This document shows positions 46,967 through 59,070 of a stretch of DNA of 64,000 nucleotides, piece by piece (position 1 is the first letter of the stretch; the number at the start of each line of letters is the position of its first letter). Both the position numbers and the translations under genes were made by a program. This DNA comes from Porites lobata (Eukaryota > Cnidaria > Anthozoa > Scleractinia > Poritidae): NCBI GenBank assembly GCA_942486035.1, contig CALNXK010000045.1:1218501-1282500 (forward strand), in the 5' to 3' direction. The notes beneath the pieces are model-generated. The model made no database searches. It worked only from the letters and a program-made list of their open reading frames with translations, and was not told where the DNA came from.

Positions 46967-49385
46967 TATTAAAGAGAAGGCGCACATTACTCCAATCTAA
47001 AATAACCAACGTGGACAGTGGGAATCACACACTGCACACACACTGCTGCTTTTGGTTGAACTGTTGTATCTTCAAGTTTATAGTTTGGCTGGTAAGTACC
47101 TGTATATCACGTTATGAATTTCTTTTTAATATTCCTTTTTAATATCTAGTCAGTGGTAAATAACTGCTGACTGTTGACCATTCCCTGTGCACATATATCA
47201 TGTGGAAGATTTGCACAGAGTTAGATTTAGATTTATAGGAGAATGAAACTTACTCGCCTCTTCTAAAAACTTCTTATCACATTTATAGCCCTTGAAAAGT
47301 GTAAAAACGAATGCGGTATGGCTTTGAATATTCTGGTACAATGTTTTTATCCACTGAAAATGAGAATTACTTGATTTCCTGATGGATTTCATTTTAATAA
47401 TATTCAAAAACTCTGGCAACCTAAATATTATCATGTAGCTTTGTGTAACCTTCTGTCATATTTCTTTTTTCAGGCAGATTGTCTTGAAGAAGGTGAAGCA
47501 GATGTTCACGTACTTATGAGTGTCTCCAACAGAATAGAGGCAACTGAAGTGAAGGACATCATTGCCTCAGGAAAGAGATCACAAGTCCCTAGGTTGGTTT
47601 GTGGATAACCTTCATTGGTAATACTTCAACAGACTGCCCCACCTTTTGAGTATGTAAAACTGGGATATTTTTTAAACACCCACGAATCATGGGAGCACCG
47701 ATTGGGTGTGCCGCTAGTGGATCTGGGGGGGTTTTCCATAAAAAATTTGAAATCTTGATGATCTGAAAAGCCATTCCCAGTGTTTTGAGAGGACAATTTT
47801 ATGCTAAATCCAATGAACTGATTGTCATTTTTTTTGCATATTTTTCTTTGCGGGTCTTCGTGTACAAGTATTTGATTTTAATCTCTATTTCCTGCAGTTT
47901 TTTAAGTTTTCCGGACATCAATTTTAGTTAAATATACTCTGTTCTAGGTGTTCTTGAATTGTACGAGTATCATGAAAAAATTTGAAATATCAGAACAGAT
48001 GTCAAAATTGGGATTTTTCACATCCCAATTTTATATTGGTTGGGATTCAGGATTTTCAAGCAAAATTGGGAGAATCCCAACGAAATCGGGATGGTTGGAC
48101 AGTCTGTATCAATGGTTATGCACTGAATTTTACAAATAAATCAGCAGTCATGTAGTTCTAGAAATGTTTACTGACACAGGCCAGGATTGAATGTGGGGTA
48201 CATGTACAGCTGGCCATGGATTTTCCTCCGGGGAGAAATTACAGTACTGTGCAAAAGAAGTGAAGAGGAAATTTGTCGAAATCATTGAATTTTGGTGAAT
48301 TTTGAGGACCAAATTTCGAAACTTCGTTTCAGACAAAAAAGCGGGAAAAATTTCAGTGCATTTATTGTTCTTATGTCGGCAAAATTTCACAAACAAGGTG
48401 ATGAATCGAAACAAAATTTTGTGGCATGACGAAATTTCATGCCGGCTGGACGAAATTTCATATCATTAAAACAAAGTTTCGCTTTTTTGAAGTGAAATTT
48501 TGTTTCATGGAAAGGAAATTTCATACAAGATTGGGTAGAGAACTGTTCAGTTGGGCAGACGTGACATTTTCAATAAGGGTTAGAATTGTCTACAAGTCTT
48601 GAAGTCCCTTCTTAGTCTCCTCGATTAAATCTTCGGTCCAGAAAACCTCATCACTAACCCACAGACTACAGGCTCCTGATAGATTCTGTAAGAAAGATGA
48701 AAACCTCTTTCGTTTTGTTCCCTGACAATGTTTCGCCTTGGCATTCTCTTTGAAAGCACTCCTCTACTTGCAAAGTTTTTGAAATGGTCGCCCAAGGAAG
48801 TCGAACAAAAGATGCGAACCATTCCACTTCAACTGCAAGGCCCGCAATGCATTGTAAGCTAAAAACTAAATTTGCGATAACTTGGAAAAATAATTCTTGG
48901 CCTAATGAAAAACTAATTCTTGATACACATTAGAAAATAATTTCAAGTACCAGTGAAAAATAATTTGTGGTATGAATGAAAAAAGTATTCGTATGATAAA
49001 AACAAAAAATAATTACTAACATGCTGAAAAAGTATTGTTTAGTGATGACAAAAATACACAACAGGTCCATAATACTTGCTGCAGTTGGAGTAAAATTGAC
49101 TTGCGGTGCAGTTTTATTGTCATGATTTTGACCAGAACGGGCCTCCATAAAACACACCTGTATTTAACATGCACAGTTCTCAAATGAACTGATAAATTAA
49201 TGGAACCTTAGTATTAATTTGGTGGTGCTTATATTATGTTAACTTCACATAATTTAACTTATGGCTTATGCTTATTTGCTTTTTCTTCCAGGTCATTTGC
49301 CACAAACAGACTGGATCAAGTCTTCAACATTTATGATTTGGAGGTTATCTTGAGTACTGTAGGTGCTGTATATTTTACTTTGTAA
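46967..49385 (+). CDS. candidate three-exon gene fragment, product unrecognised
   Basis: Three segments look like spliced exons with matching phases. Exon a is 46967-47091 (acceptor TTTTCTGCTTTCAG, donor GTAAGT), exon b 47474-47592 (acceptor TTCTTTTTTCAG, donor GTTGGT) and exon c from 49292 (acceptor GCTTTTTCTTCCAG). Exon a is open in only one frame and ends in phase 0. Exon b is open only in phase 0 and ends in phase 2. Exon c completes an arginine codon and stays open to a TAA at 49383-49385. Exon c could instead splice out at 49358 (GTAGGT). Exon b encodes an acidic stretch including GEADVHVLMSVSNRIEATEV. I do not recognise the protein. No start codon is assigned, and 5' exons would have to lie before array 1. 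A decayed gene or non-coding transcript is possible. Confidence 0.4.
48004..48100. repeat. TTGGGAT/ATCCCAA hairpin repeat
   Basis: AAAATTGGGAT (48004-48014) and ATCCCAATTTT (48022-48032) are perfect 11-bp complements with a 7-nt loop. Further TTGGGATT and AATCCCAA motifs follow to about 48092. This looks like a fragment of a foldback repeat. Confidence 0.5.
48883..49049 (+). repeat. degenerate ~23-bp minisatellite, about 7 units
   Basis: Units of the type GAAAAATAATTCTTGGTATTAAT recur with heavy divergence (for example GAAAAACTAATTCTTGATAC, GAAAATAATTTCAAGTACCA, GAAAAATAATTTGTGGTATG, GAAAAAGTATTGTTTAGTGA). Spacing is 22-25 bp. Confidence 0.5.
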
Positions 49386-51180
49386 TCCAGCTCCTGAGTG
49401 AACCAGATAAACAAAAATGTTGGTAGCTTGTTGTTAAGTTCTACCACAGTTTTGTTATCGATATGAGCTAAGTTCTGCTATGTTAAGGCAGTTTTTCATC
49501 TTTTTCTGTGCTCAAAATAATAATGGGTCATGCCCTTTAAGAAATTCATCATAGTTACTGGGACTTCCTAACATCAATGTCAATCTAGAATGCCTTGTTT
49601 TCTATGTAGATGATCATCAAGTTTTTACTTCTAGCCCTATTATGTCCAAAAACAAACCAGGAAAAACGTTCCAATTTCTGACTGAAATATTCAGTTAACC
49701 CCTTTGAAAAATCAAATAAGGTCACTTTGTAAAATAAGACTTTTTAAAGTCCACAAGGCCTTGTTTTCTAAATAGATAATAATCAAACATTATTTTCAGG
49801 CTTACTTTGTTCAAAACCACACCAAGGAGTAATTTCCAATTTTGGACCAAAATCATAGTTTAACCCCTTTGTGCAAAAAAAATCTGATATGGTCACACTC
49901 TAAAATCAGCTTTTTCATAGTCCAGGAGGGCTTGTTTTCTAACTAGACCATCATCAAACATTATTTCTAGGCTTATTTTTGTCCCAAAACAAACCAAGAA
50001 GTAATTTCCAATTTTTGACCACGATCATGGGTTACCCCATTTAAAAAGCCAGTATGGCCACTCTGTAAAATCCGCTTTTTTATAGTGTAGGAGGGCTTGT
50101 TTTCTAACTAGACAATCATCAAATATTATTTCTAGGCTTATTTTTGTCCCAAAACAAACCAAGGAGTAATTTCCAATTTTTGATCACAATCGTGGGGTAC
50201 CCCCTTTGAAAAAAAGCCAATATGGCCACTTTGTAAAATCACCTTTTTTATAGTGTAGTAGGGCTTTTTTTCTAACTAGACGATCATCAAATATTATTTC
50301 TAGACTTATTTTTGTCCCAAAACAAACCAAGGAGTAATTTCCAATTTTTGACCACAATCGTGGGGTGCCCCCTTTGAAAAAAAAGCTAATATGTCCACTT
50401 TGTAAAATCAGCTTTTTTATAGTGTAGGAGGGCTTGTTTTCTAACTAGACGATCATCAAATATTATTTCTAGGCTTATTTTTCTCCCAAAACAAACCAAG
50501 TTGTAATTTCCAATTTTTGATCACCATCGTGGGGTACCCCCTTTGAATAAAAGCTAATAGGTCCACTTTTTAAAATCAGCTTTTTTATAGTGTAGGAGGG
50601 CTTGTTTTCTAACTAGATGATCATCAAATATTATTTCTAGGCTTATTTTTGTCCCAAAACAAACCAAGGAGTAATTTCCAATTTTTGATCACAATCGTGG
50701 GGTACCCCCTTTGAAAAAAAGCCAATATGTCCACTTTGTAAAATCAGCTTTTTTATAGTGTAGTAGGGCTTGTTTTCTAAGTAGACGATCATCAAATATT
50801 ATTTCTAGGCTTATTTTTGTCCCAAAACAAACCAAGGAGTAATTTCCCAGTTTTGATCACCATGGGGTACCCCCTTTGAAAAAAAGCCAATATAGCCACT
50901 TTGTAAAATCAGCTTTTTTATAGTGTAGGAGGGCTTGTTTTCTAACTAGACGATCATCAAATATTATTTCTAGGCTTATTTTTGTCCCAAAACAAACCAA
51001 GGAGTAATTTCCCAGTTCTGATCACTACCATAGGGTACCCCCTTTGAAAAAAAGCCAATATTGCCACTTTGTAAAATCAGCTTTTTTATAGTGTACGAGG
51101 GCTTGTTTTCTAACTAGACGATCATCAAATATTATTTGTAGGCTTATTTTTGTCCCAAAACAAACCAAGGAGTAATTTCC

Positions 51181-53561
51181 CAGTTCTGATCACTACCATA
51201 GGGTACCCCCTTTGAAAAAAAGCCAATATTGCCACTTTGTAAAATCAGCTTTTTTATAGTGTACGAGGGCTTGTTTTCTAACTAGACGATCATCAAATAT
51301 TATTTGTAGGCTTATTTTTGTCCCAAAACAAACGAAGGAGTAATTTCCATTTTTTGATCACAATCGTGGGGTACCCCCTTTGAAAAAAAGCCAATATGGC
51401 CACTTTGTAAAATGAGCTTTTTTATAGTGTTGGAAGGCTTGTTTTCTAACTAGACGATCATCAAATATTATTTCTAGGCTTATTTTTCTCCCAAAACAAA
51501 CCAAGGAGTAATTTCCAGTTTTGATCACCATCACATTGTACCCTGAAAAAAAAAAAAAGCCAATATAGCCACTTTGTAAAATCAGCTTTTTTATAGTGTA
51601 GGAAAGCTTGTTTTCTAACTAGACGATCATCAAATATTATTTCTAGGCTTATTTTTGTCCCAAAACAAACCAAGGAGTAATTTCCAATTTTTGATCACAA
51701 TCGTGGGGTACCCCCTTTGAAAAAAAGCCAATATGGCCACTTTGTAAAATCACCTTTTTTATAGTGTAGTAGGGCTTTTTTTCTAACTAGACGATCATCA
51801 AATATTATTTCTAGGCTTATTTTTGTCTAAAAACAAACCAAGGAGTAATTTCCAATTTTTGATCACAATCGTGGGGTACCCCCTTTGAAAAAAAGCCAAT
51901 ATGGCCACTTTGTAAAATCAGCTTTTTTATAGTGTACCAGCGCTTGTTTTTTAACTACACCATCATCAAATATTATTTCTAGGCTTATTTTTGTCTCAAA
52001 ACAAACCAAGGAGTAATTTCCAATTTTTGATCACAATCGTGGGGTACCCCCTTTGAAAAAAAGCCAATATGGCCACTTTGTAAAATCAGCTTTTTTATAG
52101 TGTAGGAGGGCTTGTTTTCTAACTAGACGATCATAAAATATTATTTCTAGGCTTATTTTTGTCCCAAAACAAACCAAGGAGTAATTTCCCAGTTTTGATC
52201 ACCACCATGGGGTACCCCCTTTGAAAAAAAGCCACTATAGCCACTTTGTAAAATCAGCTTTTTTATAGTGTAGGAGGGCTTGTTTTCTAACTAGACGATC
52301 GTCAAATATTATTTTTAGGCTTATTTTTGTCCCAAAAAAAACCCATTAGTAATTTCCAATTTTTGATCACAATCGTGGGGTACCCCCTTTGAAAAAAAGG
52401 CAATATGGCCACTTTGTAAAATCAGCTATTTTATAGTGTAGTAGGGCTTGTTTTCTAAGTAGACGATAATCAAATATTATTTCTAGGCTCAGTTTTGTCC
52501 CAAAACAAAAGAAGGAGTAATTTCCCAGTTCTGATCACCACCATGGGGTACCCCCTTTGAAAAAAAGCCAATATAGCCACTTTGTAAAATCAGCTTTTTA
52601 TAGTGTAGGAGGGCTTGTTTCCTAACTAGACGATCATGAAATATTATTTCTAGGCTTATTTTTGTTCCAAAACAAACCAAGGAGTAATTTTCAATTTTTG
52701 ACCTCTATCATGGGTTACCTCCTTTGAAAAAAAGCCAATATAGCCACTTTGTAAAATCAGCTTTTTATAGTGTAGGAGGGCTTGTTTCCTAACTAGACGA
52801 TCATTAAATATTATTTTTAGGCTTATTTTTGTCCCAAAACAAACCAAGGAGTAATTTTCAATTTTTGATCACAATCGTTGGGTACCCCCTTTGAAAAAAA
52901 GTAAATATGGGCACTTTGTAAAATCAGCTTTTTTATAGTGTAGGAGGGCTTGTTTTCTAACAAGACGATCATCAAATATTATTTTTAGGCTTATTTTTGT
53001 CCCAAAACAAACCAAGGAGTAATTTCCAATTTTTGATCACAATCGTGGGGTACCCCCTTCGGAAAAAAAGCCAATATGGCCACTTTGTAAAATCAGCTTT
53101 TTTATAGTGTACGAGGGCTTGTTTTCTAACTAGACGATCATCAAATATTATTTCTAGGCTTATTTTTGTCCCAAAACAAACCAAGGAGTAATTTCCCAGT
53201 TCTGATCACTACCATAGGGTACCCCCTTTGAAAAAAAGCCAATATGGCCACTTTGTAAAATCAGCTTTTTTATAGTGTACGAGGGCTTGTTTTCTAACTA
53301 GACGATCATGAAATATTATTTCTAGGCTTATTTTTGTCCCAAAACAAACGAAGGAGTAATTTCCATTTTTTGATCACAATCGTGGGGTACCCCCTTTGAA
53401 AAAAAGCCAATATGGCCACTTTGTAAAATGAGCTTTTTTATAGTGTTGGAAGGCTTGTTTTCTAACTAGACGATCATCAAATATTATTTCTAGGCTTATT
53501 TTTCTCCCAAAACAAACCAAGGAGTAATTTCCCAGTTTTGATCACCATCACATTGTACCCC
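51181..53561 (-). repeat. 12-monomer (2016-bp) higher-order duplication within array 2
   Basis: CAGTTCTGATCACTACCATA at 51181 recurs at 53197. AAAACAAACGAAGGAG at 51325 recurs at 53341. Both are exactly 2016 bp (12 x 168) apart. The following AATGAGC, GTGTTGGAAGG and CATCACATTGTACC variants also repeat in order. Confidence 0.75.
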
Positions 53562-55137
53562 CTTTGAAAAAAAGCCACTATAGCCGCTTTGTAAAATCAG
53601 CTTTTTTATAGTGTAGTAGGGCTTGTTTTCTAACTAGACGATCATCAAATATTATTTCTAGGCTTATTTTTGTCCCAAAACAAACCAAGGAGTAATTTCC
53701 AATTTTTGATCACAATCGTGGGGTACCCCCTTTGAAAAAAAGCCAATATGGCCACTTTGTAAAATCAGCTTTTTTATAGTGTAGTAGGGCTTGTTTTCTA
53801 ACTAGACGATCATCAAATATTATTTCTAGGCTTATTTTTGTCCCAAAACAAACCAAGGAGTAATTTCCAATTTTTGATCCCAATCGTGGGGTACCCCCTT
53901 CGAAAAAAAGCCAATATCGCCACTTTGTAAAATCAGCTTTTTTATAGTGTAGGAGGGCTTGTTTTCTAACTAGACGATCATCAAATATTATTTCTGGGCT
54001 TATTTTTGTCCCAAAACAAACCAAGGAGTAATTTCCAATTTTTGATCACAATCATGGGGTACCCCCTTTGAAAAAAATCCAATAATGCCACTTTGTAAAA
54101 TCAGCTTTTTTATAGTGTAGGAGGGCTTGTTTTCTAACTACACGATCATCAAATATTATTTCTAAGCTTATTTTCGTCCCAAAACAAACCATGGAGTAAT
54201 TTCCATTTTTTGATCTCCACCATGGGGTACCCCTTTGCAAAAAAAGCCAATATGGCCACTTTGTAAAATCAGCTTTTTTATAGTGTAGTAGGGCTTGTTT
54301 TCTAAGTAGACAATCATCAAATTTTATTTCTAGGCTTATTTTTCTCCCAAAACAAACCAAGCAGTAATTTCCCAGTTTTGATCACCACCATGGGGTACCC
54401 CCTTTGAAAAAAAGCTAATATGTCCACTTTGTAAGATCAGCTTTTTTATAGTGTAGCAGGGCTTGTTTTCTAACTAGACGATCCTCAAATATTATTTCTA
54501 GGCTTATTTTTGTCCCAAAACAAACCAAGGAGTAATTTCCAATTTTTGATCACAATCGTGGGTTACCCCCTTTGAAAAAAAGCCAATATGGCCACTTTGT
54601 AAAATCACCATTTGTATAGTGTAGGAGGGCTTGTTTTCTAACTAGACGATCATGAAATATTATTTCTAGGCGTATTTTTGTCCTCAAACAAACCAAGGCG
54701 TAATTTCCAATTTTTGATCACAATCGTGGGGTACCCCCTTTGAAAAAAAGCCAATATGGCCACTTTGTAAAATCAGCTTTTTTATAGTGTAGGAGGGCTC
54801 GTGTTTCTAACTAGACGATCATCAAATATTATTTCTAGGCTTATTTTTGTCCCAAAACAAACCAAGGAGTAATTTCCAATTTTTGATCACAATCGTGGGG
54901 TACCCCCTTTGAAAAAAATCCAATAATGCCACTTTGTAAAATCAGCTTTTTCATAGTGTAGGAGCGCTTGTTCACTAACTACACGATCATCAAATATTAT
55001 TTCTAAGCTTATTTTCGTCCCAAAACAAACCATGGAGTAATTTCCATTTTTTGATTACCACCATGGGGTACCCTCTTTGAAAAAAAGCCAATATGGCCAC
55101 TTTGTAAAATCAGCTTTTTTATAGTGTAGAAGGGCTT

Positions 55138-58100
55138 GTGTTTCAAAGTAGACGATCATCAAATATGAAATCTAGGCTTTTTTCTGTTCCAAAACCAACC
55201 AAGGAGTAATTTCCACTTTTTGATCACAATCGTGGGGTACCCCCTTTGAAAAAAAGCCAGTATAGCCACTTTGTAAAATCAGCTTTTTTATAGTGTAGGA
55301 GGCTTTGTTTTCTAACTAGACGATCATCAAATATTATTTCTAGTCTTATTTTTGTCCCAAAACAAACCAACGAGTAATTTCCAATTTTTGATCACACTCG
55401 TCGGGTACCCCCTTTGAAAAAAAGCCAATATGGCCATTTTGTAAAATCAGTTTTTTTATAGTGTAGGAGGGCTTGTTTTTTAACTAGACGATCATCAAAT
55501 GTTATTTCTAGGCTTATTTTTGTCCCAAAACAAACCAAGGAGTAATTTCCAATTTTTGATCAGAATCGTGGGGTACCCCCTTTGAAAGAAAGGCAATATG
55601 GCCACTTTGTAAAATCAGCTTTTTTATAGTGTAGGAAGGCTTGTTTTCTAAGTAGACGATCATCAAATATTATTTCTAGGCTTATTTTGGTCCCAAAACA
55701 AACCAAGGAGTAATTTCCCAGTTGTGATCACCACCATAGGGTACCCCCTTTGAAAAAGGGCTAATATGGCCACTTTGTAAAATCAGCTTTTTTATAGTGT
55801 AGTAGGGCTTGTTTTCTAAGTGGACGATCATCAAATATTATTTCTAGGCTTATTTTTGTCCCAAAACAAACCAAGGAGTAATTTCCCAGTTTTGATCACC
55901 ACCATGGGGTACCGCCTTTGAAAAAAAGCCAATATTGCCACTTTTTAAAATCAGCATTTTTATAGTGTAGAAGGGATTGTTTTCTAAGTAGACGATCATG
56001 AAATATTATTTCTAGGCTTTTTTTGGTCCCAAAAAAAACCAAGGAGTAATTTCCAATTTTTGATCACAATCGTGGGGTACCCCCTTTGAAAAAAAGCCAA
56101 TATGGCCACTTTGTAAAATCAGCTATTTTATAGTGTAGTAGGGCTTGTTTTCTAAGTAGACGATCATCAAAGATTATTTCTAGGCTCAGTTTTGTCCCAA
56201 AACAAAAGAAGGAGTAATTTCCCAGTTCTGATCACCACCATAGGGTACCCCCTTTGAAAAAAAAACCAATATGGCCACTTTGTAAAATCAGCTTTTTTAT
56301 AGTGTACGAATTCTTGTTTTCTAACTAGACGATCATCAAATATTATTTCTAGGCTTATTTTTGTCCCAAAACAAACCATGGAGTAATTTCCAATTTTTGA
56401 TCCCAATCGTGGGGTACCCCCTTTGAAAAAAAGCCAATATGGCCACTTTGTAAAATCAGCTTTTTTATAGTGTAGGAGGGCTTGTTTTCTAACTAGACGA
56501 TCATCAAATATTATTTCTAGGCTTATTTTTGTCCCAAAACAAACCAAGGAGTAATTTCAATTTTTGATCACAATCGTTGGGTACCCCCCTTTGAAAAAAA
56601 AATCCAATAATGCCACTTTGTAAAATCAGGTTTTTTATAGTGTAGGAGGGCTTGTTTTCTAACTAGACGATCATCAAATATTATTTCTAGGCTTATTTTT
56701 GTCCCAAAACAAACCAAGGAGTAATTTCCAACTTTTGATCACAATCGTGGGGTACCCCCTTTGAAAAAAAGCCAATATGGCCACTTTGTAAAATCAGCTT
56801 TTTTATGGTGTACGAAGGCTTGTTTTCTAACTAGACGATCATCAAATATTCTTTCTAGTCTTATTTTTGTCCCAAAACAAACCAAGGAGTAATTTCCAAT
56901 TTTTGATCACAATCGTGGGGTACCCCTTTGAAAAAAAGCCAATATGGCCACTTTGTAAAATCAGCTTTTTTATAGTGAAGGAGGGCTTGTTTTCTAACTA
57001 GATTATCATCAAATATTATTTCTAGGCTTATTTTTGTCCCAAAACAAACCAAGGAGTAATTTCCAATTTTTGATCACAATTGTGGGGTACCCCCTTTGAA
57101 AAAAAGCCAGTATGGCCACTTTGTAAAAGCAGCTTTTTTATAGTGTAGGAAGGCTTGTTTTCTAACTAGACGATCATCAAATATTATTTGGAAGCTTATT
57201 TTCGTCCCAAAACAAACCATGGAGTAATTTCCATTTTTTGATCACCACCATGGGGTACCCCCTTTGAAAAAAAGCCAATATGGCCACTTTGTAAAATCAG
57301 CTTTTTTATAGTGTAGGAGGGCTTGTTTTCTAACTACATGATCATCAAATATTATTTCTAAGCTTATTTTCGTCCCAAAACAAACCATGGAGTAATTTCC
57401 ATTTTTTGATCACCACCATGGGGTACCCCCTTTGAAAAAAAGCCAATATGGCCACTTTGTAAAATCAGCTTTTTTATAGTGTGCGAAGGCTTGTTTTCTA
57501 ACTAGACGATCATCAAATATTATTTCTAAGCTTATTTTTGTCCCAAAACAAACCAAGGAGTAATTTCCAATTTTTGATCCCAATCGTGGGGTACCCCCTT
57601 CGAAAAAAAGCCAATATCGCCACTTTGTAAAATCAGCTTTTTTATAGTGTAGGAGGGCTTGTGTTTCTAAGTAGACGATCATCAAATATTAAATCTAGGC
57701 TTTTTTCTGTTCCAAAACCAACCAAGGAGTAATTTCCACTTTTTGATCACAATCGTGGGGTACCCCCTTTGAAAAAAAGCCAGTATAGCCACTTTGTAAA
57801 ATCAGCTTTTTTATAGTGTAGGAGGGTTTGTTTTCTAACTAGACGATCATCAAATATTATTTCTAGTCTTATTTTTGTCTCAAAACAAACCAACGAGTAA
57901 TTTCCAATTTTTGATCACACTCGTCGGGTACCCCCTTTGAAAAAAAGCCAATATGGCCACTTTGTAAAATCAGCTTTTTTATAGTGTAGGAGGGCTTGTT
58001 TTCTAACTAGACGATCATCAAATATTATTTCTAGGCTTATTTTTGTCCCAAAACAAACCATGGAGTAATTTCCAATTTTTGATCACAATCGTGGGGTACC

Positions 58101-59070
58101 CCCTTTGAAAAAAAGCCAATATGGCCACTTTGTAAAATCAGCTTTTTTATAGTGTAGGAGGGCTTGTTTTCTAAGTAGACCATCATCAAATATTACATCT
58201 AGGCTTTTTTCTGTTCCAAAACAAACGAAGGAGTAATTTTCCAGTTTTGATCACCACCATGGGGTACCCCCTTTGAAAAATAGCTACTATAGCCACTTTG
58301 TAAAATCAGCTTTTTTATAGTGTAGGAGGGCTTGTTTTCTAACTAGAGGATCATCAAATATTATTTCTAGGCTTATTTTTGTCCCAAAACAAACCAAGGA
58401 GTAATTTCCCAGTTTTGATCACCACCATGGGGTACCCCCTTTGAAAAAAATCCACTATAGCCACTTTGTAAAATCAGCTTTTTTATAGTGTAGGAGGGCT
58501 TGTTTTCTAACTAGACGATCGTCAAATATTATTTCTAGGCTTATTTTTGTCCCAAAAAAAACCCATTAGTAATTTCCAATTTTTGATCACAATCGTGGGG
58601 TACCCCCTTTGAAAAAAAGCCAATATGGCCACTTTGTAAACTCAGCTATTTTATAGTGTAGTAGGGCTTGTTTTCTAAGTAGACGATCATCAAAGATTAT
58701 TTCTAGGCTCAGTTTTGTCCCAAAACAAAAGAAGGAGTAATTTCCCAGTTCTGATCACCACCATAGGGTACCCCCTTTGAAAAAAAAACCAATATGGCCA
58801 CTTTGTAAAATCTGCTTTTTTATAGTGTACGAATTCTTGTTTTCTAACTAGACGATCATCAAATATTATTTCTAGGCTTATTTTTGTCCCAAAACAAACC
58901 ATGGAGTAATTTCCAATTTTTGATCCCAATCGTGGGGTACCCCCTTTGAAAAAAAGCCAATATGGCCACTTTGTAAAATCAGCTTTTTTATCGTGTAGGA
59001 GGGCTTGTTTTCTAACTAGACGATCATCAAATATTATTTCTAGGCTAATATTTGTCCCAAAACAAACCAA
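55138..59070 (-). repeat. 15-monomer (2523-bp) higher-order duplication within array 2
   Basis: Private variants recur exactly 2523 bp apart. A GTGTTTC...AAATCTAGGCTTTTTTCTG monomer occurs at 55138 and 57661. A CACACTCGTCGGGTACC variant occurs near 55395 and 57918. A two-monomer block with CTCAGTTTTGTCCC and TACGAATTCTTG occurs at 56167-56547 and 58690-59070. Several monomers between the matching ends differ, so the copies are a partly homogenised, mosaic duplication. Confidence 0.75.

Larger units (their letters stand above)
46839..49587. other. 2.75-kb non-satellite spacer between the two arrays
   Basis: This spacer separates array 1 from array 2. It contains three candidate exons, listed separately, a hairpin and a degenerate 23-bp minisatellite. 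Between about 48210 and 48530 there is a low-complexity segment in which AAATTTC/GAAATTT motifs recur about nine times. I see no trace of satellite monomers inside it. Confidence 0.6.
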
